A DNA stretch of 21,982 bases, from contig JBNGCY010000045.1 in assembly GCA_049975505.1 (NCBI GenBank), positions 1-21,982 on the forward strand, in the 5' to 3' direction. The notes below the pieces were generated by a model. It saw nothing but the letters and a program-made list of their open reading frames with translations, was not told where the DNA came from and did not search any database. Positions 7,553-15,270 of the stretch are shown here, piece after piece; the stretch's first letter is position 1, and every line of letters starts with the position of its first letter. The stretch comes from JAIVHC01 sp049975505. GTDB taxonomy: Bacteria; Desulfobacterota; Desulfuromonadia; Desulfuromonadales; Desulfuromonadaceae. Made by a program: the position numbers and the translations under genes.

Positions 7553-8413
7553 ATGGCGCAGGATCTTCTACAATTTATTCTCGCTGGCCTCACCAATGGA
7601 GCTATCTATGCCCTCATAGCTCTGGGATTCAGTGTAGTGCATAACAGCATGGGAATTGTCAACTTCACCCAGGTGGACTTTGTCTCCCTCGGCGGCATGC
7701 TGATGTTCACCGCCCTGATCACCCTGAAGCTTCCCATGCTCCCCGCCCTGCTGTTTGCCATATTGGGAGTGGCTCTGATTGCGGTTATGGTGGAGCGATT
7801 CGGTCTGCGCCCGGCGCGTTCGCACAATGAACTGGTGCTTATTTTTCTCACCATCGGCATCTCCATCATTCTGCGCGCCGGGATGAAACTGATCTGGGGC
7901 ACGAACCGCATGGCCCTGCCCCCTTTAAGTGATGATACTCCGCTGACGCTGCTCGGCGCCACTATCCTCCCCCAGGCCATCTGGATTCTGCTCCTCACCC
8001 TGCTATCCATCATCCTGCTCCACTGGTTTTTTCAACGCACCCCCATGGGGCTGGCCATGCGCGCAGCAGCATCCAATCCCACTGCAGCGGCAATTGTGGG
8101 GATAGCTCCGGAGCGGATTCGCTCCTACAGTTTTGCCATTGCCGGTGCCCTCGGTGGTCTTGCCGGAGTCCTGGTAACCCCCATAACCACTCTGAGTTAC
8201 GATGTCGGGGTCCTGCTGGGGCTCAAAGGATTTGCCGCCGCTATTCTGGGCGGGTTCGGCTCTTTTCCGGGCGCAATCCTCGGCGGGGTGGTGCTGGGGC
8301 TGCTTGAATCCCTTTCAGCAGCATACATATCCAGCGCCTACAAGGATGCGGCGGCCTTTGTGGTGTTGCTGCTGGTTCTCTTTGTGCGCCCCAAAGGGAT
8401 GTTGGGGAAATGA
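7553..8413 (+). CDS. livH: branched-chain-type amino acid ABC transporter permease LivH
   Basis: 286-aa integral membrane protein, one of two permease subunits of a LivHMGFK-type importer in the inner membrane. It begins with the family's typical LQFILAGLTNGAIYALIALGFSVVHNSMGIVNFTQ and has about eight hydrophobic segments. The cytoplasmic ATPase-contact loop GLAMRAAASNPTAAAIVGI (about 172-190) and the C-terminal GFGSFPGAILGGVVLGLLE segment are both recognisable. The ATG at 7553 fits the family start, though no clear Shine-Dalgarno is present. It is unusual that the partner permease livM is not adjacent: iorA and iorB lie between them. LivH-family permeases carry branched-chain amino acids but also amides, urea and aromatic compounds. 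Here the context favours an aromatic substrate. Confidence 0.93.
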   Translation: MAQDLLQFILAGLTNGAIYALIALGFSVVHNSMGIVNFTQVDFVSLGGMLMFTALITLKLPMLPALLFAILGVALIAVMVERFGLRPARSHNELVLIFLTIGISIILRAGMKLIWGTNRMALPPLSDDTPLTLLGATILPQAIWILLLTLLSIILLHWFFQRTPMGLAMRAAASNPTAAAIVGIAPERIRSYSFAIAGALGGLAGVLVTPITTLSYDVGVLLGLKGFAAAILGGFGSFPGAILGGVVLGLLESLSAAYISSAYKDAAAFVVLLLVLFVRPKGMLGK

Positions 8414-8430
8414 TGGCTGCATAATTCACC

Positions 8431-8479
8431 GTAGGGGAATAAATAGAGGAAAGGGCAGACACATTCGGTCTGCCCCTAC
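8431..8479. repeat. GTAGGGG-type intergenic hairpin repeat
   Basis: GGGCAGAC (8453-8460) and GTCTGCCC (8468-8475) form an 8-bp stem with a 7-nt loop. GTAGGGG (8431-8437) is repeated inverted as CCCCTAC (8473-8479). The same type of hairpin, with different stem bases, follows iorA at 10354-10379. It resembles dispersed REP-like elements. It lies between livH and iorA and has no terminator T-run. Confidence 0.6.
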
Positions 8480-8521
8480 CAAAATAAAACAGCAATCACA
8501 TAAACAAACTACAGGATAAAC

Positions 8522-10351
8522 ATGAACGCTAATCACAACATAGAACTGTTGATGGGCAATGAAGCCATGGCCTGCGGCCTGATCGAAGCCGGATGCCAGG
8601 TGGTGGCGGCATATCCGGGCACACCTTCCACGGAGATTCTCCAGGCGGTGGCGGATCGCCATAAAGAGGCACGTGAACCGCTACATGTGGAGTGGTCGGT
8701 TAACGAAAAGATCGCGTTCGAAGTGGCCCTCGCGGCGAGCTACACCGGCAAACGCAGTGCTGCAATCATGAAACAGGTGGGGCTCAACGTCGCTGCCGAC
8801 CCCTTTATGCGCACTGCGTATCTGGGGATCAAAGGTGGGATGCTCGCTATTGTAGCCGACGACCCGGGACCGCACAGTTCCCAAAATGAGCAGGATACGC
8901 GCCTGTTCTGCCTCCAGGGGCGCGTGCCGGTATTTGACCCGGCGAGCCCGGCAGAGGCGAAGGAGCTTATCCCCCTCGCGCTCAAACTGGGGGAAAAGTA
9001 CGAGATGCTTACGGTACTGCGTCCGGCGACGCGCATCTGCCACTCACGCCAGAGTATTGGGCGCAACCCGGTTACCACCCTGGAGCGCAAGGCCGATTTC
9101 AGCAAGGATCCGGCTCGCTGGGCCGCTACTCCGGCATTCCTGCCGCGTCTGCACCAGGAACTCAACACCAAGCTCGAAGCCTTCGCCACAGAAGAGGCTA
9201 TCCAGCCACGCAAGCTCAGTGGCGATGGACGCTATCCGCGCCGCGCTATCGTGGCCTCTGGGATCGTCTACAGCCATCTGGTGGATCTGCTCGAAGAATT
9301 GGGCCTGAGCGGAAGCATCGACCTGCACCAGGTGATCGTACCCTACCCGCTGAATCCGGCATGGATTGAAGGGCTCAAACGCGAGTATGAACAGGTGATG
9401 ATTGCGGAGGAGACCTACCCCGTTATAGAGATGCAGTTGTGTCACCCCGGCGCGTTCGGCAAACACAACGGAGACATCGTCAGGGAGGGAGAACTGACCC
9501 CGGATGTGCTCTACATTGCCCTGAGCCGGTTTCTCGACCTGCCCGCTACCGCCCCGGCCCCGCAGGATGCGCGCGGTCAGCGCCCTTCCCTGTGTCCGGG
9601 ATGCCCGCATCGCAGTGCGTTCTACAGTATCAAAAAGGTGTTCCCCAAGGGGATCTTCCCCTCCGACATCGGTTGCTACACCCTGGGGATCAACCTCAAA
9701 GCGGTAGACACGGTGCACTGCATGGGCGCGTGCATCAGCCAGGGAGCCGGTTTCTATCAGAGCTATGTTCAGGATCAGAAAGAGGATTTTCCCACAGTGG
9801 TGGTCACCATCGGCGATTCAACCTTTTTCCACTCCGGCATCACCGCCCTGATCAATGCGGTCATCCAACAGGCACGTATCATTGTGGTGATTCTGGATAA
9901 CGCCACCACCGCCATGACCGGAGGGCAGCCGGTTCCGCATCTGGGCGTCACCGCTACCGGCGCAAAAACCCAGGCCGTTGCGATTGAACCGCTGGTTGCG
10001 GCAAGCGGAGTGAAGTTCATGGAATGTTGCGATCCCTACGACAGCCACAGATTCGAGGATCTTCTGCGTGAAGCTGACGCCCACATCCGCTCCGAAACGG
10101 GCTCTGTCGCGGTATTGATCTCCCGTCACGGCTGCATGATGACTCCCGGGGTTCTGCAGCAGCAGGCGCGCTATCGCATGAGTATCACCTCCGGGTGCAT
10201 TGCCTGCCGCCGCTGTGTGGATGCGTTTGAATGCCCGGCCCTGAGCATGGATACGGAAAACGCCATTGCCGTAATTGACCAGGATCGCTGCGTGGGCTGC
10301 GGCACCTGCATCCCGGTATGCCCGGTGAATGCGATCAAAGGGATGAAATGA
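8522..10351 (+). CDS. iorA: indolepyruvate:ferredoxin oxidoreductase, alpha subunit
   Basis: Large, TPP-containing subunit of the anaerobic enzyme that oxidatively decarboxylates arylpyruvates (indole-, phenyl-, hydroxyphenylpyruvate) to arylacetyl-CoA and CO2 and reduces ferredoxin. 609 aa, normal length. The N-terminal pyrimidine-binding domain has LLMGNEAMACGLIEAGCQ (9-26), AYPGTPSTE (30-38) and the VEWSVNEKIA segment (56-65). The TPP domain has LCPGCPHR (357-364), SDIGCYTLG (381-389), GDSTFFHSG (431-439) and LDNATTAMTGGQP (458-470). The C-terminus has two [4Fe-4S] motifs: C559/C562/C565/C571 and C590/C593/C596/C600. The first has a five-residue gap before its last Cys. AGGA (8513-8516) precedes the ATG. 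It lies between livH and iorB and is bracketed by two related hairpin repeats. Confidence 0.95.
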   Translation: MNANHNIELLMGNEAMACGLIEAGCQVVAAYPGTPSTEILQAVADRHKEAREPLHVEWSVNEKIAFEVALAASYTGKRSAAIMKQVGLNVAADPFMRTAYLGIKGGMLAIVADDPGPHSSQNEQDTRLFCLQGRVPVFDPASPAEAKELIPLALKLGEKYEMLTVLRPATRICHSRQSIGRNPVTTLERKADFSKDPARWAATPAFLPRLHQELNTKLEAFATEEAIQPRKLSGDGRYPRRAIVASGIVYSHLVDLLEELGLSGSIDLHQVIVPYPLNPAWIEGLKREYEQVMIAEETYPVIEMQLCHPGAFGKHNGDIVREGELTPDVLYIALSRFLDLPATAPAPQDARGQRPSLCPGCPHRSAFYSIKKVFPKGIFPSDIGCYTLGINLKAVDTVHCMGACISQGAGFYQSYVQDQKEDFPTVVVTIGDSTFFHSGITALINAVIQQARIIVVILDNATTAMTGGQPVPHLGVTATGAKTQAVAIEPLVAASGVKFMECCDPYDSHRFEDLLREADAHIRSETGSVAVLISRHGCMMTPGVLQQQARYRMSITSGCIACRRCVDAFECPALSMDTENAIAVIDQDRCVGCGTCIPVCPVNAIKGMK

Positions 10352-10353
10352 TG

Positions 10354-10379
10354 GTAGGGGCGCACCGATGTGTGCGCCC
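10354..10379. repeat. GTAGGGG-type intergenic hairpin repeat, second copy
   Basis: GGGCGCAC (10358-10365) pairs perfectly with GTGCGCCC (10372-10379) around a CGATGT loop; GTAGGGG (10354-10360) opens it. It starts three bases after the iorA stop codon and matches the type at 8431-8479. Dispersed REP-like class by resemblance. Confidence 0.6.
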
Positions 10380-10392
10380 ATGTTCGATTGTC

Positions 10393-10457
10393 CGTCATCC
10401 TGAACTCGATTCAGGATCTCCATGCAGAAGAGATTGCGGATCAAGTCCGTAATGACG
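10393..10457. repeat. CGTCAT/ATGACG-bounded palindromic repeat
   Basis: 65-bp element with inverted ends CGTCAT (10393-10398) and ATGACG (10452-10457). Its left half is a perfect hairpin, ATCCTGAA (10397-10404) and TTCAGGAT (10410-10417), with a 5-nt loop. The right half folds less well (CGGA-TCAAG-TCCG). The ends match the core of the element at 19292-19370. It is probably a non-autonomous dispersed repeat inserted between iorA and iorB. Confidence 0.6.
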
Positions 10458-10496
10458 TGAAAAGAGATGGGGCAAATCCCAAGACCCTTAAAAAAC

Positions 10497-10706
10497 AAAC
10501 ACCCAAATCAAATAGATACACATGGAGCACAACATGAAACAACAGATCATTNNNNNNNNNNNNNNNNNNNNNNNNNNNNNNNNNNNNNNNNNNNNNNNNN
10601 NNNNNNNNNNNNNNNNNNNNNNNNNNNNNNNNNNNNNNNNNNNNNNNNNNNAAACACCCAAATCAAATAGATACACATGGAGCACAACATGAAACAACAG
10701 ATCATT
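10497..10706. other. scaffold gap with duplicated 55-bp contig ends at the iorB start
   Basis: 100 Ns (10552-10651) lie between two identical 55-bp segments, 10497-10551 and 10652-10706. Each contains the iorB Shine-Dalgarno and first codons. The contigs overlap; the first partial iorB start is an artefact. The true iorA-iorB spacer is about 182 bp. Confidence 0.9.
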
Positions 10707-11189
10707 GTCAGCGGCATCGGCGGCCAAGGGGTGCTGTTTCTGACCCGGGTTATCGCCCAGGCCGCAGTGAACAGTGGCATTGCGGTGCTGACCTCCGAAA
10801 CCCACGGCATGGCGCAGCGCGGCGGTACGGTGCTGTCATGCATCAAGGTCGGGGAGTTTTCCAGCCCCCTGATCCGCGCGGGGCAGGCGGATCTCGGCCT
10901 CATCTTATGGGACGCCAACCTTGAAGTTCACCGGAACCTTATGCGCCCGGAGGGTGTTCTCGTAGTCAATTCCACCGCTGCAGGAGATTATATCCACCTC
11001 GATGCCACCGCCATGGCGCGTGAACTGGGCAACGCCGTGCTCACCAATCTGGTTCTTTTGGGTGCGGCGGTAAAAAATCGGGCACTTTTCTGTAATAAAG
11101 AAGAGTGCGAGGAAGCGATCCGCCATCTGGCTCCAGAGCGTTTTGTAGAACAGAATATCGCTGCGTTTCACCTCGGACTGGAAGCCTGA
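10689..11189 (+). CDS. iorB: indolepyruvate:ferredoxin oxidoreductase, beta subunit
   Basis: Small subunit (166 aa) that pairs with IorA; it belongs to the pyruvate/ketoisovalerate oxidoreductase gamma family. It begins QQIIVSGIGGQGVLFLTRVIAQAA, the family's glycine-rich start, followed by SETHGMAQRGGTVLSCIKVG (36-55) and LGLILWDANLEVHRNL. I chose the ATG at 10689 over the in-frame ATG at 10677 because GGAG (10679-10682) lies 6 nt before it and the conserved N-terminus then begins at once. At 166 aa it is somewhat shorter than many IorB proteins, but the conserved blocks are all present. An assembly gap sits just upstream. livM follows after 31 bp. Confidence 0.93.
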   Translation: MKQQIIVSGIGGQGVLFLTRVIAQAAVNSGIAVLTSETHGMAQRGGTVLSCIKVGEFSSPLIRAGQADLGLILWDANLEVHRNLMRPEGVLVVNSTAAGDYIHLDATAMARELGNAVLTNLVLLGAAVKNRALFCNKEECEEAIRHLAPERFVEQNIAAFHLGLEA

Positions 11190-11220
11190 AAACACATTTC
11201 AGAACGGATAGATCGGACTC

Positions 11221-12240
11221 ATGCATATGCGCACCCCGGATAAAATTCTGTATTTCATTCGTCTGCATCGCACCGGTCTGTGGGTAACGCTACTGGGTCT
11301 GTGTCTGCTCCTTTATCCGCTGGTTCAGACCAATCCCTACACCCTGGGGATATCCAATCTGGTGGCCATCTATGCAATTGTGGTCCTGGGACTGAACCTG
11401 TTTATCGGCTATGCGGGGCAGATATCCCTGGGGCATGCGGCCTTCTTCGGGCTCGGGGCCTATGGTTCGGCTATCAGTACGGTTACCTTTGAAATCAACC
11501 CCTGGGTGGCGATGCTGGGTGTCGGCGCCATGGTCGCGGTTTTCGCCATGCTTCTGGCAATCCCCACCCTGCGTCTTTCCGGGCACTACCTCGCGATGGC
11601 GACCCTGGGCTTTAATATCGTCATACACCGCATTTTTATCCAGTGGGACGAGGTTACCGGAGGGGTAAGCGGCTTTTACGGTATCCCTTCGCTGAATATT
11701 GGAAACTTCATCTTCGATACCGAAGTCAGGTTTCACTATCTGGCATGGAGCATGGCCCTGCTCGCTTTGCTCCTGTGCCTCAATCTGGTGCGCAGCGGGG
11801 TCGGACGCGGTCTCGCCGCGCTGGCCGGAGATGAAAGCGCCGCAGCCGCCCTGGGGGTGAACACGCGCGGGAGCAAGATCAAGGTCTTTGTCCTCTCAGC
11901 GATCCTTGCCTCTGTCGCCGGGAGCCTGTATGCCCACTGTTATGCCTACATCAGCCCCGGTTCTTTCGACATATTTGTCTCCACCGACCTGGTTATCATG
12001 GTAGTAATCGGAGGGATGGGCTCCATCTGGGGTTCTCTGTTCGGCGCGGCTCTGATCACCTTGTTGCCCGAATGGATAGAAGTATTTGAGACATATAAGG
12101 ATTTTGTCCACGGGGGAATTCTGGTGCTGGTGCTGATGTTTCTGCCCCAGGGTTTTATCAGCGGTCTGGTTGATCTGTTCAGAACCCGTGCCGCCCTGCA
12201 CAAGAAATCCCTGAAGCGGAGGGATCATGCTTCAACTTGA
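11221..12240 (+). CDS. livM: branched-chain-type amino acid ABC transporter permease LivM
   Basis: 339-aa second permease of the importer, inner membrane. After an N-terminal charged stretch come about eight to nine helices. Family hallmarks are NLFIGYAGQISLGHAAFFGLGAYG (59-82), the LSGHYLAMATLGF segment (119-131) and the ATPase-contact loop GRGLAALAGDESAAAALGVN (about 196-215). The C-terminal GGMGSIWGSLFGAALITLLPEW motif is also present. In-frame ATGs at 11221 and 11227 are both possible; no strong Shine-Dalgarno decides between them. Its last 14 bases overlap livG, showing tight coupling with the ATPase genes. It forms a heterodimer with LivH, which is encoded about 2.8 kb upstream across iorAB. 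Confidence 0.93.
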   Translation: MHMRTPDKILYFIRLHRTGLWVTLLGLCLLLYPLVQTNPYTLGISNLVAIYAIVVLGLNLFIGYAGQISLGHAAFFGLGAYGSAISTVTFEINPWVAMLGVGAMVAVFAMLLAIPTLRLSGHYLAMATLGFNIVIHRIFIQWDEVTGGVSGFYGIPSLNIGNFIFDTEVRFHYLAWSMALLALLLCLNLVRSGVGRGLAALAGDESAAAALGVNTRGSKIKVFVLSAILASVAGSLYAHCYAYISPGSFDIFVSTDLVIMVVIGGMGSIWGSLFGAALITLLPEWIEVFETYKDFVHGGILVLVLMFLPQGFISGLVDLFRTRAALHKKSLKRRDHAST

Positions 12241-12991
12241 TATGGTGACAAAATATTTCGGCGGCCTCCCGGCCCTGCAGGAGGTGTGCTTCAGAGTACC
12301 GCATGGAAAGATAACCGCCCTCATCGGACCCAACGGCGCGGGGAAAAGTACCCTTATCAACTGCATCACCGGGGTTCTCACCCCCGACAGCGGCACTATT
12401 GTTCTGGAGCAGCATCCCATCACCTCCGCACCTGCGCACCGTATCGCCCGCGCCGGTGTGGCACGCACGTTTCAGAACCTGAGACTGTTTGGACGCCTTT
12501 CGGTTCTCGACAATGTGCTCAGCGGCCTCACATCTGAAGCCGGCTCGAGCATGTGCATGGCCATGTTGCGCCTCCCCTACCTGCGCCACCGCGAGCGCCG
12601 CCTCAAGCTCCGCGCCCTTGAAGCTCTGGATAATTTCAACCTTGCGGACAAGGCCGACTGGCCTGCGCAGATTCTCGCCTATGGTGACAAAAAACGCCTG
12701 GAGCTGGCGCGCGCCACCGTGAGCAACCCGCGTCTGCTCCTGCTCGATGAACCGGTTGCGGGTCTCAATGCCGCTGAAACCGCCGGGGTAAAATCCCAGC
12801 TGCAGCGCCTGCGCACTCAGGGCCAGACCCTGCTTCTGGTGGAACACGATATGGAGCTGGTGATGGATCTGGCCGATCAGGTGGTGGTGCTCGACAGCGG
12901 CAGGATTATCGCCTGCGGCACACCGGATGAGATCCAGCGTAATCCACGTGTGCTCGAAGCCTACCTGGGGAGCATGGAGGCCACGGCATGA
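12227..12991 (+). CDS. livG: branched-chain-type amino acid ABC transporter ATPase LivG
   Basis: 254-aa cytoplasmic ATPase that powers the LivHM channel. Motifs: Walker A GPNGAGKST (34-42), the LivG-type RTFQNLRLF segment (80-88), signature region LAYGDKKRLELARA (150-163), Walker B LLLLDEP (170-176) and H-loop VEHDMELVM (205-213). The signature is AYGDKKR, where LivG proteins usually have SYGxQRR, a mild variation. GGAGGG lies just before the ATG. It overlaps livM by 14 nt and the next gene by 4 nt (ATGA). Confidence 0.95.
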   Translation: MLQLDMVTKYFGGLPALQEVCFRVPHGKITALIGPNGAGKSTLINCITGVLTPDSGTIVLEQHPITSAPAHRIARAGVARTFQNLRLFGRLSVLDNVLSGLTSEAGSSMCMAMLRLPYLRHRERRLKLRALEALDNFNLADKADWPAQILAYGDKKRLELARATVSNPRLLLLDEPVAGLNAAETAGVKSQLQRLRTQGQTLLLVEHDMELVMDLADQVVVLDSGRIIACGTPDEIQRNPRVLEAYLGSMEATA

Positions 12992-15108
12992 GACACGACA
13001 CGCAAAGCACACCTGTATTGTTACGCGCTCAGAATCTCTGTGCCCATTACGGTGCGGCCCAGGCACTCTTCAACGTAGATCTTAGCATCCATGCGGGGGA
13101 GACCATCGCCCTTATCGGCGCCAACGGCGCCGGCAAAAGTACGTTGCTTAAATGCATCATGGGGCTTCTCCAGCCAAGCAGCGGCAACATCTTTCTGGAG
13201 CAGGAGGAAGTAACCACAGCCAAACCTGCAGCCATGGTGCGCCACGGTCTCGCCCTCTCCCCCGAAGGGCGCGAGGTGTTTGCCCCTCTGAGCGTGGAGG
13301 AGAACCTACTCCTCGGCGCCATGGCGCTTAAGCTCAAACACACTGAACAGCGCGCCCGCGTGGAAGAAATATACGAGCGTTTTCCGCGCCTGCAGGAACG
13401 CCGCACTCAGCTTGCGGGCACCCTCTCGGGCGGAGAACAGCAGATGCTCGCCATGGGACGCGCCCTGATGGCCAAACCGCGTCTGCTCCTTTTGGATGAA
13501 CCCAGCCTGGGACTGGCGCCAAAGATCACCGATGAAATATTCGGCATTATCCACCAGCTCACGCGCAGTGGCACCACCATCCTGCTGGTGGAACAGAATG
13601 CCGCGCGTGCCCTGAGCGCCTCAGACCGCGCCTACCTGCTGGCCAACGGCAAAATGGTGCAGCAGGGGCGCAGCGATGAATTACTCAACGATCCGGAACT
13701 GCGCACCGCCTTTTTAGGCGCGGCAAGCGCCAACAGTGCGAAAGCCAGTCGTCTTGGTGCGGCCGGACTGACCAATATCCGCCTGGAGAAACCCGCTATG
13801 CATCAACAGAACTTTATGCCTGAATTTAAAACCGAAGAGGAACTGCGCCGCCACCAGCTCAAAGGGCTGCAGTGGAGTGTGCGCCACGCCTGGGAAGGGT
13901 CAAGTTACTACCGCGAACGCCTCGACGCTGCCGGCATCACCCCGGAAATGATCACCAGCCTCGAAGATCTGCAGCGTCTGCCGTTTACCGATGCCGACGA
14001 TCTGCGCGCCGGATACCCGTTTCCACTGCGCGCGGTGCCGTTCGAACAGATTGTGCGCATCCACGCGAGCTCCGGCACCACGGGAAAGCGCAAGGTACTG
14101 TGTTACACCCGAAAGGATCTGGATGACTGGGAGTATTTCTTTGCGCGCTGCTATCAGATGGCCGGGGTAACCCCCCTGGACCGGATTCAGATTGCGGTGG
14201 GCTACGGGGTATGGACCGCCGGGGCCGGATTTCAGGCCGGATGTGAAAAGATCGGAGCCATGGCGGTTCCAGTGGGACCAGGAAATATCGACCTCCAGAT
14301 TCAGTTTCTCCTCGACTTTCAGTCCACGGTGTTCTGCTCCACCGCTTCCATGGCTCTGCTCATGGCCGAGGAGATCCACCGCCGCGGCATTGCGGACAAG
14401 ATCAATGTCAACAAGATCATCTACGGCTCCGAGCGCTCCTCGGTTTCCATGCGGCGCAAGATATCCGAACTCTTCGGCGGCGCGGAACTCTTCGATATCA
14501 CCGGGCTCACCGAACTCTACGGCCCCGGCACCGGAATCGAGTGCTCCGACCATGATTGCATCCACTACTGGGCGGATTACTATATCCTTGAAATCATCGA
14601 CCCCGAAACCCTGCAGCCGGTACCCGACGGCGAATGGGGCGAGATGGTGGTGACCAGCCTGTGCAAGGAGGGCTCCCCCATGCTGCGTTATCGCACCCAC
14701 GACATCACGCGCAAGATACCCGGGCCCTGTACCTGTGGCAGCCCCCTGCCGCGTCATTCGCGCATCAAAGGGCGCTCCGACGACACCATCAAGTTCCGCG
14801 GTGTCAACATCTACCCCAGCAGTATCGACACCATCCTTTCTCAGGTGCCGGGGCTTGGGAGTGAGTACCAGATCCATCTCAGCCGCGATGAGGATTCGGG
14901 GCGCGACCACATGCGTATGGTGGTGGAACGCGGCCAGGGCGTGGATGCAGCACGCAGCGCCGAACTCATCCACGAAGCGGGTCATCAGATTAAAAAGCAA
15001 CTGCTGGTCAGCGCCGAACTCGAGCTGGTGGACTACGGAGCCCTGCCGCGCTCCGAGAAGAAGAGCCAGCGCGTGTTTGATACGCGGATTCAGGATGAAA
15101 TTGTCTGA
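12988..15108 (+). CDS. LivF ABC ATPase fused to phenylacetate-CoA ligase (PaaK-like)
   Basis: 706 aa in one uninterrupted frame. Residues 1-245 are a complete LivF: Walker A GANGAGKST (44-52), signature LSGGEQQ (146-152), Walker B LLLLDEP (166-172), LivF-type VEQN (201-204) and the usual DPELRTAFLGA end. Residues 246-270 are an Ala/Ser-rich linker. Residues 271-706 (436 aa, full PaaK length) are an AMP-forming aryl-CoA ligase: SSGTTGK (361-367), GSERSS (480-485), TGLTELYGPG (505-514), YRTHD (568-572), IKGRSDD (593-599), KFRGVNIYP (602-610) and C-terminal PRSEKKSQR with the likely catalytic Lys at 691 or 692. It should activate phenylacetate or related aryl acids with ATP and CoA. GGAGG lies 7 nt before the start. 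An internal ATG (M271, 13798) has its own GGAG (13785-13788), so free ligase may also be made. Confidence 0.9.
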   Translation: MRHDTQSTPVLLRAQNLCAHYGAAQALFNVDLSIHAGETIALIGANGAGKSTLLKCIMGLLQPSSGNIFLEQEEVTTAKPAAMVRHGLALSPEGREVFAPLSVEENLLLGAMALKLKHTEQRARVEEIYERFPRLQERRTQLAGTLSGGEQQMLAMGRALMAKPRLLLLDEPSLGLAPKITDEIFGIIHQLTRSGTTILLVEQNAARALSASDRAYLLANGKMVQQGRSDELLNDPELRTAFLGAASANSAKASRLGAAGLTNIRLEKPAMHQQNFMPEFKTEEELRRHQLKGLQWSVRHAWEGSSYYRERLDAAGITPEMITSLEDLQRLPFTDADDLRAGYPFPLRAVPFEQIVRIHASSGTTGKRKVLCYTRKDLDDWEYFFARCYQMAGVTPLDRIQIAVGYGVWTAGAGFQAGCEKIGAMAVPVGPGNIDLQIQFLLDFQSTVFCSTASMALLMAEEIHRRGIADKINVNKIIYGSERSSVSMRRKISELFGGAELFDITGLTELYGPGTGIECSDHDCIHYWADYYILEIIDPETLQPVPDGEWGEMVVTSLCKEGSPMLRYRTHDITRKIPGPCTCGSPLPRHSRIKGRSDDTIKFRGVNIYPSSIDTILSQVPGLGSEYQIHLSRDEDSGRDHMRMVVERGQGVDAARSAELIHEAGHQIKKQLLVSAELELVDYGALPRSEKKSQRVFDTRIQDEIV

Positions 15109-15128
15109 TTGTAAAAATTCAGCTACCA

Positions 15129-15255
15129 TTACCGGTCGGGGCTTGTGGCACCCATGGAAAGGGCGTCTGTCGCCATGGACGGCGACAGTCGAACGGCCAT
15201 GGACGGCGCAAAGTGTCCCTTGGAATGGGTGCCACAAGCCCTTACTCAACAGTTA
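15129..15255 (+). repeat. 127-bp foldback repeat, copy A
   Basis: Perfect 17-bp terminal inverted repeats, GGGCTTGTGGCACCCAT (15139-15155) and its complement (15225-15241), enclose an internal hairpin TGTCGCC-ATGGAC-GGCGACA. The whole unit, including TTACCGGT on the left and an ACAGTTA end on the right, recurs inverted at 19400-19526 with 5 differences in 127 bp. It lies between the fusion gene and livK, ending two bases before the livK Shine-Dalgarno region. It is non-coding; probably a MITE-like or structured intergenic repeat. Confidence 0.88.
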
Positions 15256-15270
15256 AAGAGGAGAAAAACC

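Noticed and set aside
10467..10670. Short open frame crossing the N gap before iorB.
   Set aside because: It is produced by the duplicated contig ends and Ns.
12179..13066. Antisense open frame of 295 codons opposite livG.
   Set aside because: Shadow of a clear livG gene; no known motif, and it spans the livM/livG and livG/livF junctions.
13900..15249. Long antisense open frame (449 codons) on the minus strand opposite the ligase part of the fusion gene.
   Set aside because: It mirrors a GC-rich coding region with intact PaaK motifs on the plus strand, has no recognisable protein motif, and its beginning is just the foldback repeat.
15145..15270. In-frame N-terminal extension of livK starting at 15145.
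   Set aside because: It translates the foldback repeat. The real start at 15271 has a Shine-Dalgarno and a signal peptide.
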